Shown here one piece after another: positions 43,498-54,739 of a stretch of DNA of 64,000 bases. Position numbers and translations under genes: made by a program. The notes under the pieces are model-generated. The model saw nothing but the letters and a program-made list of their open reading frames with translations, did no database searches and was not told where the DNA came from. The DNA comes from Anthopleura xanthogrammica (Eukaryota > Cnidaria > Anthozoa > Actiniaria > Actiniidae): assembly GCA_964019055.1 (NCBI GenBank), contig OZ025215.1:5373770-5437769 (forward strand), in the 5' to 3' direction. Within the stretch, counting starts at the first letter, position 1. Every line of letters starts with the position of its first letter.

Positions 43498-44505
43498 CAC
43501 TTGAGAGTCAAAGAAGCCATTTCAATGTCAAAAAGCCAGTTGCGAGTCAAAGAAGGCATTTGAGAGTCAAAGAACCCATTTCAGTGTCAAAGAAGCGCCG
43601 CTCGAGAGTCAAAGAAGGCGAAGAAGGCAGTTGAATGTGAAGAAGCCGTTAAAGAGTCAACTGAAAGGAAACGAAACCACGCAGTCGAGAGTCAATGAAG
43701 CCATCTAAGCTTAAAAAAAATCATTTGAGTGCATTGCACGTTTTTAGCTTCTTGTAGGCAAACTTTTAGTTAAAAGGTGTGTAATTTATCGCGGTTTGTT
43801 CAATTATATTTAACGAGTATAGGTGATTCGTTAAAAAGTTGATATTTAAAAATATATATATATGGCCAATTTCCCTCACAACGACAGTAAGATTCGCATT
43901 TAAAAATGCTCTTTATGCATTCCATGATACTATTTGTTTTGCTCATTACACTTTGTAGAAGTAATAATAGTAAGTATATAAGTGTAGAAATAGCTGCTTT
44001 TCTGGTCTTTGTTCGGCGTTGAAAGTTGAAGAGGTAATTTTGAGTTGTTACTACGAAATCCTCGGACTCAAAGTTGCAACAAACTTCGTTTCTCTTGGTG
44101 TACTTTTTGTTGCTCTTTTAATCAAGCCGATTGTGATAAGGTGAGATGCATTTTCAAGCTCCTGATTAGGATGAAAACCATTTTGAGGTTTAAAAAAACC
44201 ATTTGAAAGTCAAAGAAGCTATTTGAATGTCAAAAGCCAGTTGCGAATCAAAGAAAGCATTTGAGAGTCAAAGAAGCCATTTCAATGTCAAAAAGCCAGT
44301 TGCGAGTCAAAGAAGGCATTTGAGGATCAAAGAACCCATTTCAGTGTCAAAGAAGCGCCGCTCGAGAGTCAAAGAAGGCGAAGAAGGCAGTTGAATGTGA
44401 AGAAGCCGTTAAAGAGTCAAAAGGAAACGAAACCACGCAGTCGAGAGTCAATGAAGCCATCTAAGCTTAAAAAAAAAATCATGTGAGTGCATTGCACGTT
44501 TTTTC
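43462..44505. repeat. (GAAA)n tract and a 245-bp direct duplication
   Basis: GAAA units at 43462-43493. Blocks 43501-43746 and 44261-44505 are near-identical and consist of AGTCAAAGAAG-type short repeats ending with AGTGCATTGCACGTTTTT. The 43747-44260 interval between them holds no recognised gene. Confidence 0.75.
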
Positions 44506-44820
44506 ACAGGCTCATTTGGAAATGTTTTCTACAGGTTCTTTATAAATCAGAATACAACGCATAATCAGTATCAGCTCTGTTCAATTTTGGGACACAAATT
44601 GTCTCTAGTTTTCTATCGTTTTGATTGGATCTTCGATGGATTTGTTGCGCAATGCAATCGGATAGAGCCAATTTTCGTCATGCAAGATTATTTTCTCTCC
44701 TTTCGTTCATTTGCGAAAGCGTCATCTTCTGAAGGCGCTGAAACAAGTTATGTCGCAAACGTTTACCATTCGTTTAATTATAAGTATTTATCATTTTAGT
44801 ATCTTTAGTAATCCATCAAG
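44506..44820. other. Upstream region of gene D
   Basis: No supported ORF. It is the likely promoter and 5' UTR region of the peptide gene. AATTATAAGTATTTATC near 44778 is AT-rich but not a confident TATA box. Confidence 0.35.
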
Positions 44821-46687
44821 ATGAACAGACTGTTTACACTAGCTGTATGCTTGGTACTCCTGATAGGGATCTTACAGGCAAGTGCATCATCAGGTATGTG
44901 ACAAAGTGTTCTGTAATTGTCCTGTAATTCACAGATTGAATTGGAAGTTATAAAATGTGAGGTTTTGCGGAGGGAAGAAAACCAGAGAACCGGGAGAAAA
45001 ACCCTCGAACCAAGGAAGATATAATAAACTCTTATCACATTTAACGCCGAGAATCATTTTTGATTTGTTTTCCTAAAATTCTCAAAAAAAAAATCCCCCA
45101 AATCGGAACATATATTACTCGGAAAAATAAATTATAAAGGTATTTTTGGTAGAAAGCTCTCGCGAAGGTTCCATGTACAGCTTAATGAACAAGCAATGAT
45201 GTCAGTGCACGATGTACAATTGGTTATTACTTCCCTGCGCAAGCCGTGACCGTGGCGGTTTTCCTTAGCCGAACTATCATCTATACCCAACCTATCTCAG
45301 TCTTATAGCTTGTCTGAGTTGGAACCAAGAATTTTGGAACCAAATTTTAACAAGCTAATCGTTGGGAATTGTCCTATTTGACTATAACGTCACATCAGAA
45401 CAATATATTGTTTGAACGCTAAGGATCATGGGGGTCACAATAGGGGGCAAAATAGCAGCAAAACAAATTAAATCAAAATAAAATTTGATTTATGATTTAT
45501 TGGAAGGTGAGAGCAGCTAAACTTTACACTAAATATCCCAAAAGAAAGAAGATTTAGCATAAATTTGTATTAGTCTTGTCACGGAAAATTAAACAAGCTG
45601 TCACGTCATAGTGAAGTATAGGGCAATTCCTTCTCTTATCCTTGGCGCGTCACCAACACAAAGACACGAAGGGTATAGGAGGAAGTCAAATATGCGTCGA
45701 AAAAGCGATGCGCAAAAAAATTGGCAAAGACAAATAAAAGTATAATTAAAATGATCTCAGTTTGAAAATCTTTCAAACATAAAATAAAAGTAATTAAAAC
45801 ATAAATAAAGTAATACCTTCCGGTATTGTCTGTCCATCTGTCTGTGAAGTAGTGTGCTCTATCCATTAGTGTTTAAGTCTCTTTCCATTTCGTGTCTGTC
45901 TGTCCATTAGTGTTCAAGTCTCTTTCCATTTCCTGTCTGTCTGTCCATTAGTGTTCAAGTCTCTATCCATTTTCTGTCTGTCTGTCCATTAGTGTTCAAG
46001 TCTCTTTCTATTTTCTGTCTGTCTGTCCATTAGTGTTCAAGTCTCTTTCTATTTCCTGTCTGTCTGTCCATTAGTGTTCAAGTCTCTTTCTATTTCCTGT
46101 CTGTCTGTCCATTAGTGTTCAAGTCTCTTTCTATTTCCTGTCTGTCTGTCCATTAGTGTTCAAGTCTCTTTCTATTTCCTGTCTGTCTGTCCATTAGTGT
46201 TCAAGTATCTTTCTATTTTCTGTCTGTCTGTCCATTAGTGTTCAAGTCTCTTTCTATTTTCTGTCTGTCTGTACAGTAGAGTCCAGGCTCCTTTAGGTGT
46301 TTGTCCATCTGTCCATACATGTCTTTTGGCAACATTTTAACATTAATGCATTAACATAGATTCTTTGGACTTGTAGGCTGCTAGTTTTCATAACCAACCT
46401 TCTAATTCAAAGCAAACGTCTTTTTTCACAAACCATCAACATTTCTCTTTGCACGCCACTAATTATGCCATCCTATATTGGAATCTTTTCTGAATTACAC
46501 GATCATTCAGTCAGTAGCTTTTGCTTTTATAACGAGTGCAGATCTTCCCAACAGTCAAGACCAGAGCCAGATAGACAGTGAGGAAGGAATGGAATCAACG
46601 ACAACGAAGCCAAGAAGGACGAAACAAGGCTCCAAGAGGAGGAGAGCACTACCTCACAATCGATGGGGTGGCATTCTTGGAAAGTGA
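44821..46687 (+). CDS. Gene D: 72-aa secreted peptide precursor, two exons
   Basis: Exon 1 (44821-44893) encodes MNRLFTLAVCLVLLIGILQA and a few more residues, a textbook signal peptide with cleavage expected after ASA or ASS (about aa 22-24). The donor is CAG/GTATGT. Exon 2 (46542-46687, acceptor TGCAG, phase 1) encodes an acidic Gln/Ser/Glu-rich spacer, a KPRR site (47-50), a KRRR site (56-59) and the end ALPHNRWGGILGK before TGA. Cleavage after KRRR and amidation through Gly71 would give ALPHNRWGGIL-amide. There is no cysteine outside the signal peptide. AATAAA at 46940-46945 follows. An acidic pro-region before a cationic C-terminus also fits an antimicrobial peptide precursor. The start ATG has A at -3. 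Confidence 0.68.
45858..46280. repeat. 41-bp minisatellite in the gene D intron
   Basis: About 10 copies of a unit containing TGTCTGTCTGTCCATTAGTG and TTCAAGTCTCTTTCTATTTC. The copies are very similar, with CCATTTC/CTATTTC and TTTC/TTTTC variants. Confidence 0.9.
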
Positions 46688-46939
46688 AAGTATTAGGACA
46701 AAAATAACGAACAAAAACCATTGATGCTCAACTCAGTGTTCTTGCTTACTAAATGAAGAAATATTACTAATGAAAGGCATAAGTTATAAACTAGCAAAAC
46801 TGCACGAGGCATTTCTAGGAGACTACGAATATTATCGTGTTTAGCTATGCCACAAATTAAAATAACATTCTAAAACTCTTTGTCTGCGACCAATCATTAC
46901 CTAGCTAATCAGAGAAATGAAGTGGAATTGTCAAATGTT

Positions 46940-46945
46940 AATAAA
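46940..46945 (+). promoter_or_regulatory. Polyadenylation signal candidate of gene D
   Basis: AATAAA about 250 bp after the stop codon of the peptide precursor, and the first canonical signal downstream. Confidence 0.5.
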
Positions 46946-48255
46946 ATTAATGCATGCTTAGAATAACTGTGTTCATTTTCTTTGACTAATGGATAACAAA
47001 TGGGGACTAGTATTGCATGATGGGGATGTTACATTTAACCCGTTTCTTAACATTGGATAATGATCAGAGACAGGCCGTACTCACTCCACACCAAAATAGA
47101 TGCTCAAGCTTTCCTGAAAAACTGAAATAAAGAAGAAATGACAAGTGGTCAGGAAAAGCATTACACCCAGTCAATCTCGACTAAACCGCGACGCAGAAAT
47201 AGAGAATCTAAAATGCACAGAATGACTGAATTATGAATCCACGGTGTTGGTCCCTTTAGCTATGAGGTGACAATCCTGGGTTTAAAATATATATCACTAA
47301 TCAGGCTGTAAATAAACTAGTATATTAATTTTTCCTGTACTGATACTAATAATAGTGATGATGTCATGCAGTCATGATTTTGGAAAAAATCGTAACCAAG
47401 GTAACCGTGGATGTCAAAAATGGCATCAACTGTTATGGATGACATCCACCTTTAAGTGCGTCAGAGCTTTCCTTGAGGGGGCTTTCATTTATTACTGTAT
47501 GGGAGGGGTCTGAAATATTGGGGGCTCACATTATTTTGGGAGCTATATAGTGGGGGGTTGTTACTAATTGTATGCAGCTGTATAGGGGTTTAGTGATAAA
47601 CTGGGCGAAATATAGGGGGGTTATGATATTTTTGCCAACCAGGAAGAGGGGTTGGGTAATATTTGGAAAAGACAACAGATGATTGCTGATCCCTCCCCCC
47701 CCCCCCCCGTACAGGATTACGATGGACAAACTTCCGCAACATCAATGAATGAAATGACACACTTTTTACTGGGTTGCCTGTGGCAAACAAGTCTGAAAAT
47801 GAAGTTCGTTTTTTTTTTCTTTTTCCGGGTCGCGATCATGATTGGACAAAACTCGTAACCATAGCAATTGTCTGTCCAATGGAGGTTAGGTTTGTCTATT
47901 TCTCAAATATGATTGGATGCATGTTGACAGAATTAATCACATGATATTGAGCATGAGGTATTTGTCTTTGCTCAGTCTGCTCGGTCGCCATTGCATCATT
48001 CCTTCGAGGTTCGTCGATAGAAAACTACTTATTAGGGCTGTTTTCTTGATCAAGGTATGTTGTCTGTAGGCATGTGGCCTACCATTGTCTTTAGCTTTTT
48101 TATCGGTACGCTCAAACTACTTACTAAGAGATAATTGAGCGATTTTGGAACGGGTTGGTCCACGTACTCAAAGAGAGAACTATGAGAATCTATGAGCAAA
48201 CTATGAGAATCTCTTAGAACTATCTAGCCAAACTAGCCAATTTAGATCTTGCTAG
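46946..48255. other. Intergenic with dispersed repeats
   Basis: Holds a GGGG/TATAG-rich repetitive patch (47470-47710) and a diverged copy (47768-47880) of the 42232-42362 repeat. Antisense Gly-rich frames over the patch are not genes. A frame starting at the ATG near 47940 and ending at a possible donor near 48055 is unconvincing. Confidence 0.4.
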
Positions 48256-48885
48256 ATTTCAAATACAAACTATACGGAGAAAAACTAGAAAACAGTTGAC
48301 AAGCAAAACTTTGAAGCTGACCACAAGAACTTGAAGTCAGACGAACAGATTGTGATCTACGAGAAAGCGAACTGCCAAGACGGCATGTTGAATATTTGCA
48401 TCGATGACAAGATGTGTCAGAGAACAGAAAGTAAGAACTGTAATTCACTGAGACTCAAGGTGAAATCGTTGTTTATTTATGTAGTCATAATCGGTTTTAT
48501 TCTATTGAATTGCTGTATGTTTTAGGGCACAATATCATTCGTTCAATTCACACTATTGATAAGTGTCTTTGTATATCAAACAATCGATGATTCGATCGAG
48601 AATACATTCAGTGACTGTGATATCTTTGAGGAAGCTATGCATTTATCTGTAACTGTACATAGTGGTGATAATAAAGACTCAGTAAATGACTTGATGAGGT
48701 CTCGTTATTCAAAGTTTAATTACTATAAGCTGAATAGTGTAATATGTGAACACTGCCATGCTGTAACACTTGAACGCGAACCAAGCAGGACTAAAAAAAT
48801 TGCGAAAAAATTATTTGCTTTGGTACAACCATATGACTACTTTGTGAGTGGGTGGAAATGCTCTTTAACCAAAATTTCATTTTGA
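48256..48885 (+). CDS. Two short ORFs of unknown nature (possible gene or transposon fragment)
   Basis: Frame 1 (to 48525) reads NLKSDEQIVIYEKANCQDG and ends in a hydrophobic VKSLFIYVVIIGFILLNCC. Frame 2 (48556-48885) reads FEEAMHLSVTVHSGDNKDS, KLNSVICEHCHAVTLERE and ends at LTKISF just before segmental copy 2. Composition is protein-like and cysteine-containing, but no splice junction links them and I recognise no domain. They may be remnants. Confidence 0.25.
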
Positions 48886-49938
48886 TATAAAAAAGCTTAT
48901 TTGGCAGTGAGCAGTTTCGATCGTGAAATAGATATAGTTATTTCATCAGACATGCTAGTCTTTAAGGTAGTCTAGGTAAACAAGTAACTCAATACTCGTT
49001 AAAACGCGTTAGTAACGCAATCAAAACTGTCGTCCTACTAGAAAAGTAGGATAAAGGTTGTTCTCCACAGGAAAGGAAAACTTCTGCGAGAAATAAGTAA
49101 GCGGGATTAGCTTGGAGATTTGGCGAGTCTTAGAATGTTCATCATCGAGCTCTAGAATACTTGCAAAGGCAACCCAGTGAACGCTCCAAGAGCGTCTAGT
49201 TTTGATATGTTCATTCAATCCATCTCGTGTACATTCTTATTCTGATACGCTCATTCAATCCATCTCGGGTACATTCTTATTCTGATACGCTCATTCAATC
49301 CAACTCGGGTACATTCTTATTCTGATACGCTCATTCAATCCATCTCGTGTACATTCTTATTCTGATACGCTCATTCAATCCAACTCGGGTACATTCTTAT
49401 TCTGATACGCTCATTCAATCCATCTCGTGTACATTCTTATTCTGATACGCCAATCCATCTCGTGTACATTCTTATTCTGATACGCCAATCCAATCCATGT
49501 CCTGTACATTCCTATTCTGATACACCCATTCAATCCATGTCGTGTACATTCCTATTCTGATACGCCCATTCAATCCATGTCGTATACATTCCTATTCTGA
49601 TACACCCATTCAATCCATGTCGTATACATTCCTATTCTGATACGCCCATTCAATCCATGTCGTGTACACTCCTTTTCTGATACGTTCCTCCAATCTATAT
49701 TTAAGATACATTCCAAGACTTTTTACCTTACTTCTAAATGTGATTATCAATTATTTGTATTTCTTTTCTTTTCTTTTTTGTTTTCATCCTTTTTAAATTT
49801 TGTAGGCTATGTTTTTGAAAAGTAGTGTATGTCCAACAATCACTACCAATCTGCTAAGTTACAAAATTTCATGCGCCCAAGAAACTTTGACAAGGTCAGA
49901 AAAAAACTATTATATTAGAAGCGAAACGCGCATTTAGG
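48880..49938. repeat. Segmental duplication, copy 2
   Basis: Duplicate of 42677-43461. The internal 40-bp array is longer (49205-49680, about 12 units). A second copy of the gene C terminal exon with its acceptor lies at 49806-49825. Homology to copy 1 stops at GCGCATTTAGGA, after which unique sequence (TTCCTCTTGTC) follows. Confidence 0.85.
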
Positions 49939-50621
49939 ATTCCTCTTGTCTTTTCCAAATTGGAAGGCTCAGGTTTTGGAGATTGATTTGTTTTTATTGA
50001 TTGATTAACCAGGACCATACTTCCAGACATCGAGTGCTGAAGCATCGTATGGACTTACGGCTAGGCTGGAGATTTCGGCCCCAACACCGCTATCCCGGGA
50101 GGACATTACTGACTGATCAGGAAGCTCAGCCTAAGCCTAAGGGAGAGGTTAGTCGGCCCCTAGACCGTAGATGACTAACCCCTTGCTATGACCAGCACAA
50201 CCGAATGTCGCTTGTATCGTTGATGGTTTTGCCGCTATGGTTACTTCATTCCATGTGGGACGTGTTTTCAAAAACCATTCTGGATGTATGCACAGATAAG
50301 CTAGGGATAGAAATCAGAACTGGCAAGTTTTTATTATATTATCCCTCAAAATACTTTATTACCAGGAGGCATTTTTTTGTTATCATGTGAGATATGCAAA
50401 AGCACACAAAGCACGCGCATGCGTATGTAGAAATTATTATCAGCAGTGAAGACAAAACAAACAAATTGCAAGAGACCCAAGGTGTGTGGTTTTGATTTAC
50501 ACCCCACTCACAAGTAACCTTCAGGGCTCTGTGTAATTACCTTAAAAATAGCGTGAAACTTTGGCTTCTATTGATTATATTAATATGGTCAGGTTGTAAG
50601 AGGGTCTCCTTTGGGTGACTG
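49939..50621. other. Spacer before the satellite
   Basis: A compact stretch at 50010-50190 (GACATCGAGTGCTGAAGCAT, then AGACCGTAGATGACTAACCC) looks like degenerate repeat sequence. No supported gene. Confidence 0.35.
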
Positions 50622-52659
50622 AGTATCCAATCATATTCTGGAGGATCCAATCATATTCTGGAGTATCCAATCATATCCTGGAGGATCCAGTCATGTTCTG
50701 GAGTATCCAATCATATCCTGGAGTATCCAATCAAATTCTGGAGGATCCAGTCATGTTCTGGAGGATCCAATCATATCCTGGAGGATCCAATTATATCCTG
50801 GAGGATCCAATCATATCCTGGAGGATCCAATCATATCCTGGAGTATCCAATCATATCCTGGAGTATCCAATCATATCCTGGAGGATCCAATCATATCCTG
50901 GAGGATCCAATCATATCCTGGAGGATCCAATCATATCCTGGAGAATCCTATCATATCCTGGAGTATCCAATCATATTCTGGAGTATCCAATCATATCCTG
51001 GAGGATCCAATTATATTCTAGAGGATACAATCGTATCCTGGAGGATCCAATCATATCCTGGAAGAATCCAATCATATTCTGAAGGATCCAATCATATTCT
51101 GGAGGATCCAATCATATCCTGGAGGATCCAATCATATTCTAGGGGATCCAATCATATCCTGGAGGATCCAATCACATTCTGGAGTATCCAATCATATCCT
51201 GGAGTATCCAATCATATCCTGGAGGATCCAATCATATCCTGGAGGATCCAATCATATCCTGGAGGATCCAGTCATGTTCTAGAGAATCCAATCATATCCT
51301 GGAGTATCCAATCAAATTCTGGAGGATCCAGTCATGTTCTGGAGGATCCAATCATATCCTGGAGGATCCAATTATATCCTGGAGGATCCAATCATATCCT
51401 GGAGGATCCAATCATATCCTGGAGTATCAAATCATATCCTGGAGTATCCAATCAAATTCTGGAGGATCCAATCATATCCTGGAGTATCCAATCATATCCT
51501 GGAGGATCCAATCATATCCTGGAGGATCCAATCATATCCTGGAGGATCCAATTATATTCTAGAGGATACAATCGTATCCTGGAGGATCCAATCATATCCT
51601 GGAAGAATCCAATCATATTCTGAAGGATCCAATCATATTCTGGAGTATCCAATCATATCCTGGAGGATCCAGTCATATTCTAGAGGATCCAATCATATCC
51701 TGGAGGATCCAATCATATCCTAGAGGATCCAATCATATCCTGAAGGATCCAATCACATCCTGGAGGACCCAATCATATCCTGGAGGATCCAATCATATCC
51801 TGGAGGATCCAATCACATTCTGGAGGATCTATTCATATTCTGGAGTATCTAATCACAGTCTAGAGGATCCAATCATATTCTGGAGGATTCAATTATATCC
51901 TGGAAGATCCAATCATATCCTGGAGGATCCAATCATATCCTGGAGGATCCAGTCATGTTCTGGAGTATCCAATCATATCCTGGAGGATCCAATCATATCC
52001 TGGAGGATCCAATCATATCCTGGAAGAATCCAATCATATTCTGAAGGATCCAATCATATTCTGGAGGATCCAATCATATCCTGAAGGATCCAATCATATT
52101 CTAGAGGATCCAATCATATCCTGGAGGATCCAATCACATTCTCGAGTATCCAATCATATCCTGGAGGATCCAATCATTTTCTAGAGGATCCAATCATATC
52201 CTGGAGGATCCAATCACATTCTGGAGTATCCAATCATATCCTGGAGTATCCAATCATATTCTGGAGGATCCAATCATATCCTGGAGGATCCAATCATATC
52301 CTGGAGGATCCAATCACATTCTGGAGGATCTATTCATATTCTGGAGTATCTAATCATATTCTAGAGGATCCAATCATATTCTGGAGGATTCAATTATATC
52401 CTGGAGGATCCAATCATATCCTGGAGTATCCAATCATATCCTGGAGGATCCAGTCATGTTCTGAAGTATCCAATCATATCCTGGAGGATCCAATCATGTT
52501 CTGAAGTATCCAATCATATCCTGGAGGATCCAATCACATTCTGGAGTATCCAATTATATCCTGGAGGATCCAATCACATTCTGGAGTATCCAATTATATC
52601 CTGGAGTATCCAATCATATCCTGGAGGATCCAATCATATCCTGGAGGATCCAATCATAT

Positions 52660-54100
52660 CCTGAAGGATCCAATCACATCCTGGAGGATCCAATCATATC
52701 CTGGAGGATCCAACCATATGCTGGAGGATCCAATCACATTCTGGAGGATCTATTCATATTCTGAAGTATCTAATCATATTCTAGAGGATCCAATCATATT
52801 CTGGAGGATTCAATTATATCCTGGAGGATCCAATCATATTCTGGAGTATCCATTCATATCCTGGAGGATCCAGTCATGTTCTGGAGTATCCAATCATATC
52901 CTGGAGGATCCAATCATATCCTGGAGGATCCAATCATATCCTGGAGGATCCAATCATATCCTGGAGGATCCAATCATATCCTGAAGTATCCAATCATATT
53001 CTGGAGTATCCAATCATATCCTTGAGGATCCAATTTTATGCTAGAGGATCCAATCATATCCTGGAGGATCCAATCACATTCTGGAGTATCCAATCATATC
53101 CTGGAGTATCCAATCATATCCTGGAGGATCCAATCATATCCTGGAGGATCCAATCACATCCTGGAGGATCCAATCATATCCTGTAGGATCCAATCATATC
53201 CTGTAGGATCCAATCATATCCTGGAGGATCCAATCATATCCTGGAGGATCCAATCATATTCTGGACGATCCAATCATATTCTGGAGGATCCAATCATATC
53301 CTGGAGGATCCAATCATATTCTGGAGGATTCAATTATATCCTGGAGGATCCAATCATATTCTGGAGGATTCAATTATATCCTGGAGGATCCAATCATATC
53401 CTGGAGGATCCAACCATATGCTGGAGGATCCAATCACATTCTGGAGGATCTATTCATATTCTGAAGTATCTAATCATATTCTAGAGGATCCAATCATATT
53501 CTGGAGGATTCAATTATATCCTGGAGGATCCAATCATATTCTGGAGTATCCATTCATATCCTGGAGGATCCAGTCATGTTCTGGAGTATCCAATCATATC
53601 CTGGAGGATCCAATCATATCCTGGAGGATCCAATCATATCCTGGAGGATCCAATCATATCCTGGAGGATCCAATCATATCCTGAAGTATCCAATCATATT
53701 CTGGAGTATCCAATCATATCCTTGAGGATCCAATTATATTCTAGAGGATCCAATCATATCCTGGAGGATCCAATCACATTCTGGAGTATCCAATCATATC
53801 CTGGAGTATCCAATCATATCCTGGAGGATCCAATCATATCCTGGAGGATCCAATCACATCCTGGAGGATCCAATCATATCCTGTAGGATCCAATCATATC
53901 CTGTAGGATCCAATCATATCCTGGAGGATCCAATCATATCCTGGAGGATCCAATCATATTCTGGACGATCCAATCATATTCTGGAGGATCCAATCATATC
54001 CTGGAGGATCCAATCATATTCTGGAGGATTCAATTATATCCTGGAGGATCCAATCATATTCTGGAGGATTCAATTATATCCTGGAGGATCCAATCATATT
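52660..54100. repeat. Higher-order duplication in the satellite, 700-bp period
   Basis: The pattern of unit variants in about 52660-53380 recurs in 53360-54100 at an offset of exactly 700 bp (35 units), including the rare CAACCATATG and TGTAGGATCC variants. The few differences include CAATTTTATG against CAATTATATT. Confidence 0.85.
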
Positions 54101-54739
54101 CTGGAGGATCCAATCATATCCTGGAGTATCTAATCATATCCTGAAGGATCCAGTCATGTTCTGGAGTACCCAGTTTTATCCTGGAGGATCCAATCATATC
54201 CTGGAGGATCGAATCATATTCTGGAGGATCCAATCATATCCTGGAGTATCTAATCATATCCTGGAGGATCCAGTCATGTTCTGGAGTATCCAATCATATC
54301 CTGGAGGATCCAATCACATTCTGGAGTATCCAATCATATCCTGGAGTATCCAATCATATCCTGGAGGATCCAATCATATCCTGGAGGATCTAGTCACATC
54401 CTGCAGGATCCAATCATATCTTGAAGGATCCAATCACATCCTGGAGGATCCAATCATATCCTGAAGGATCCAATCACATCCTGGAGGATCCAATCATATC
54501 CTGGAGGATCCAATCATATCCTGGAGTATCCAATCATATCCTGGAGGATCCAATCATATCCTGGAGGATCCAGTCACATCCTGCAGGATCCAATCATATC
54601 TTGAAGGATCCAATCACATCCTGGAGGATCCAATCATATCCTGAAGGATCCAATCACATCCTGGAGGATCCAATCATATCCTGGAGGATCCAATCATATC
54701 CTGGAGGATCCAATCATATTCTGGAGGATCCAATCATAT

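Noticed and set aside
47526..47858. Gly-rich antisense ORFs
   Set aside because: Generated by a G-run repeat patch; no splice or start evidence.
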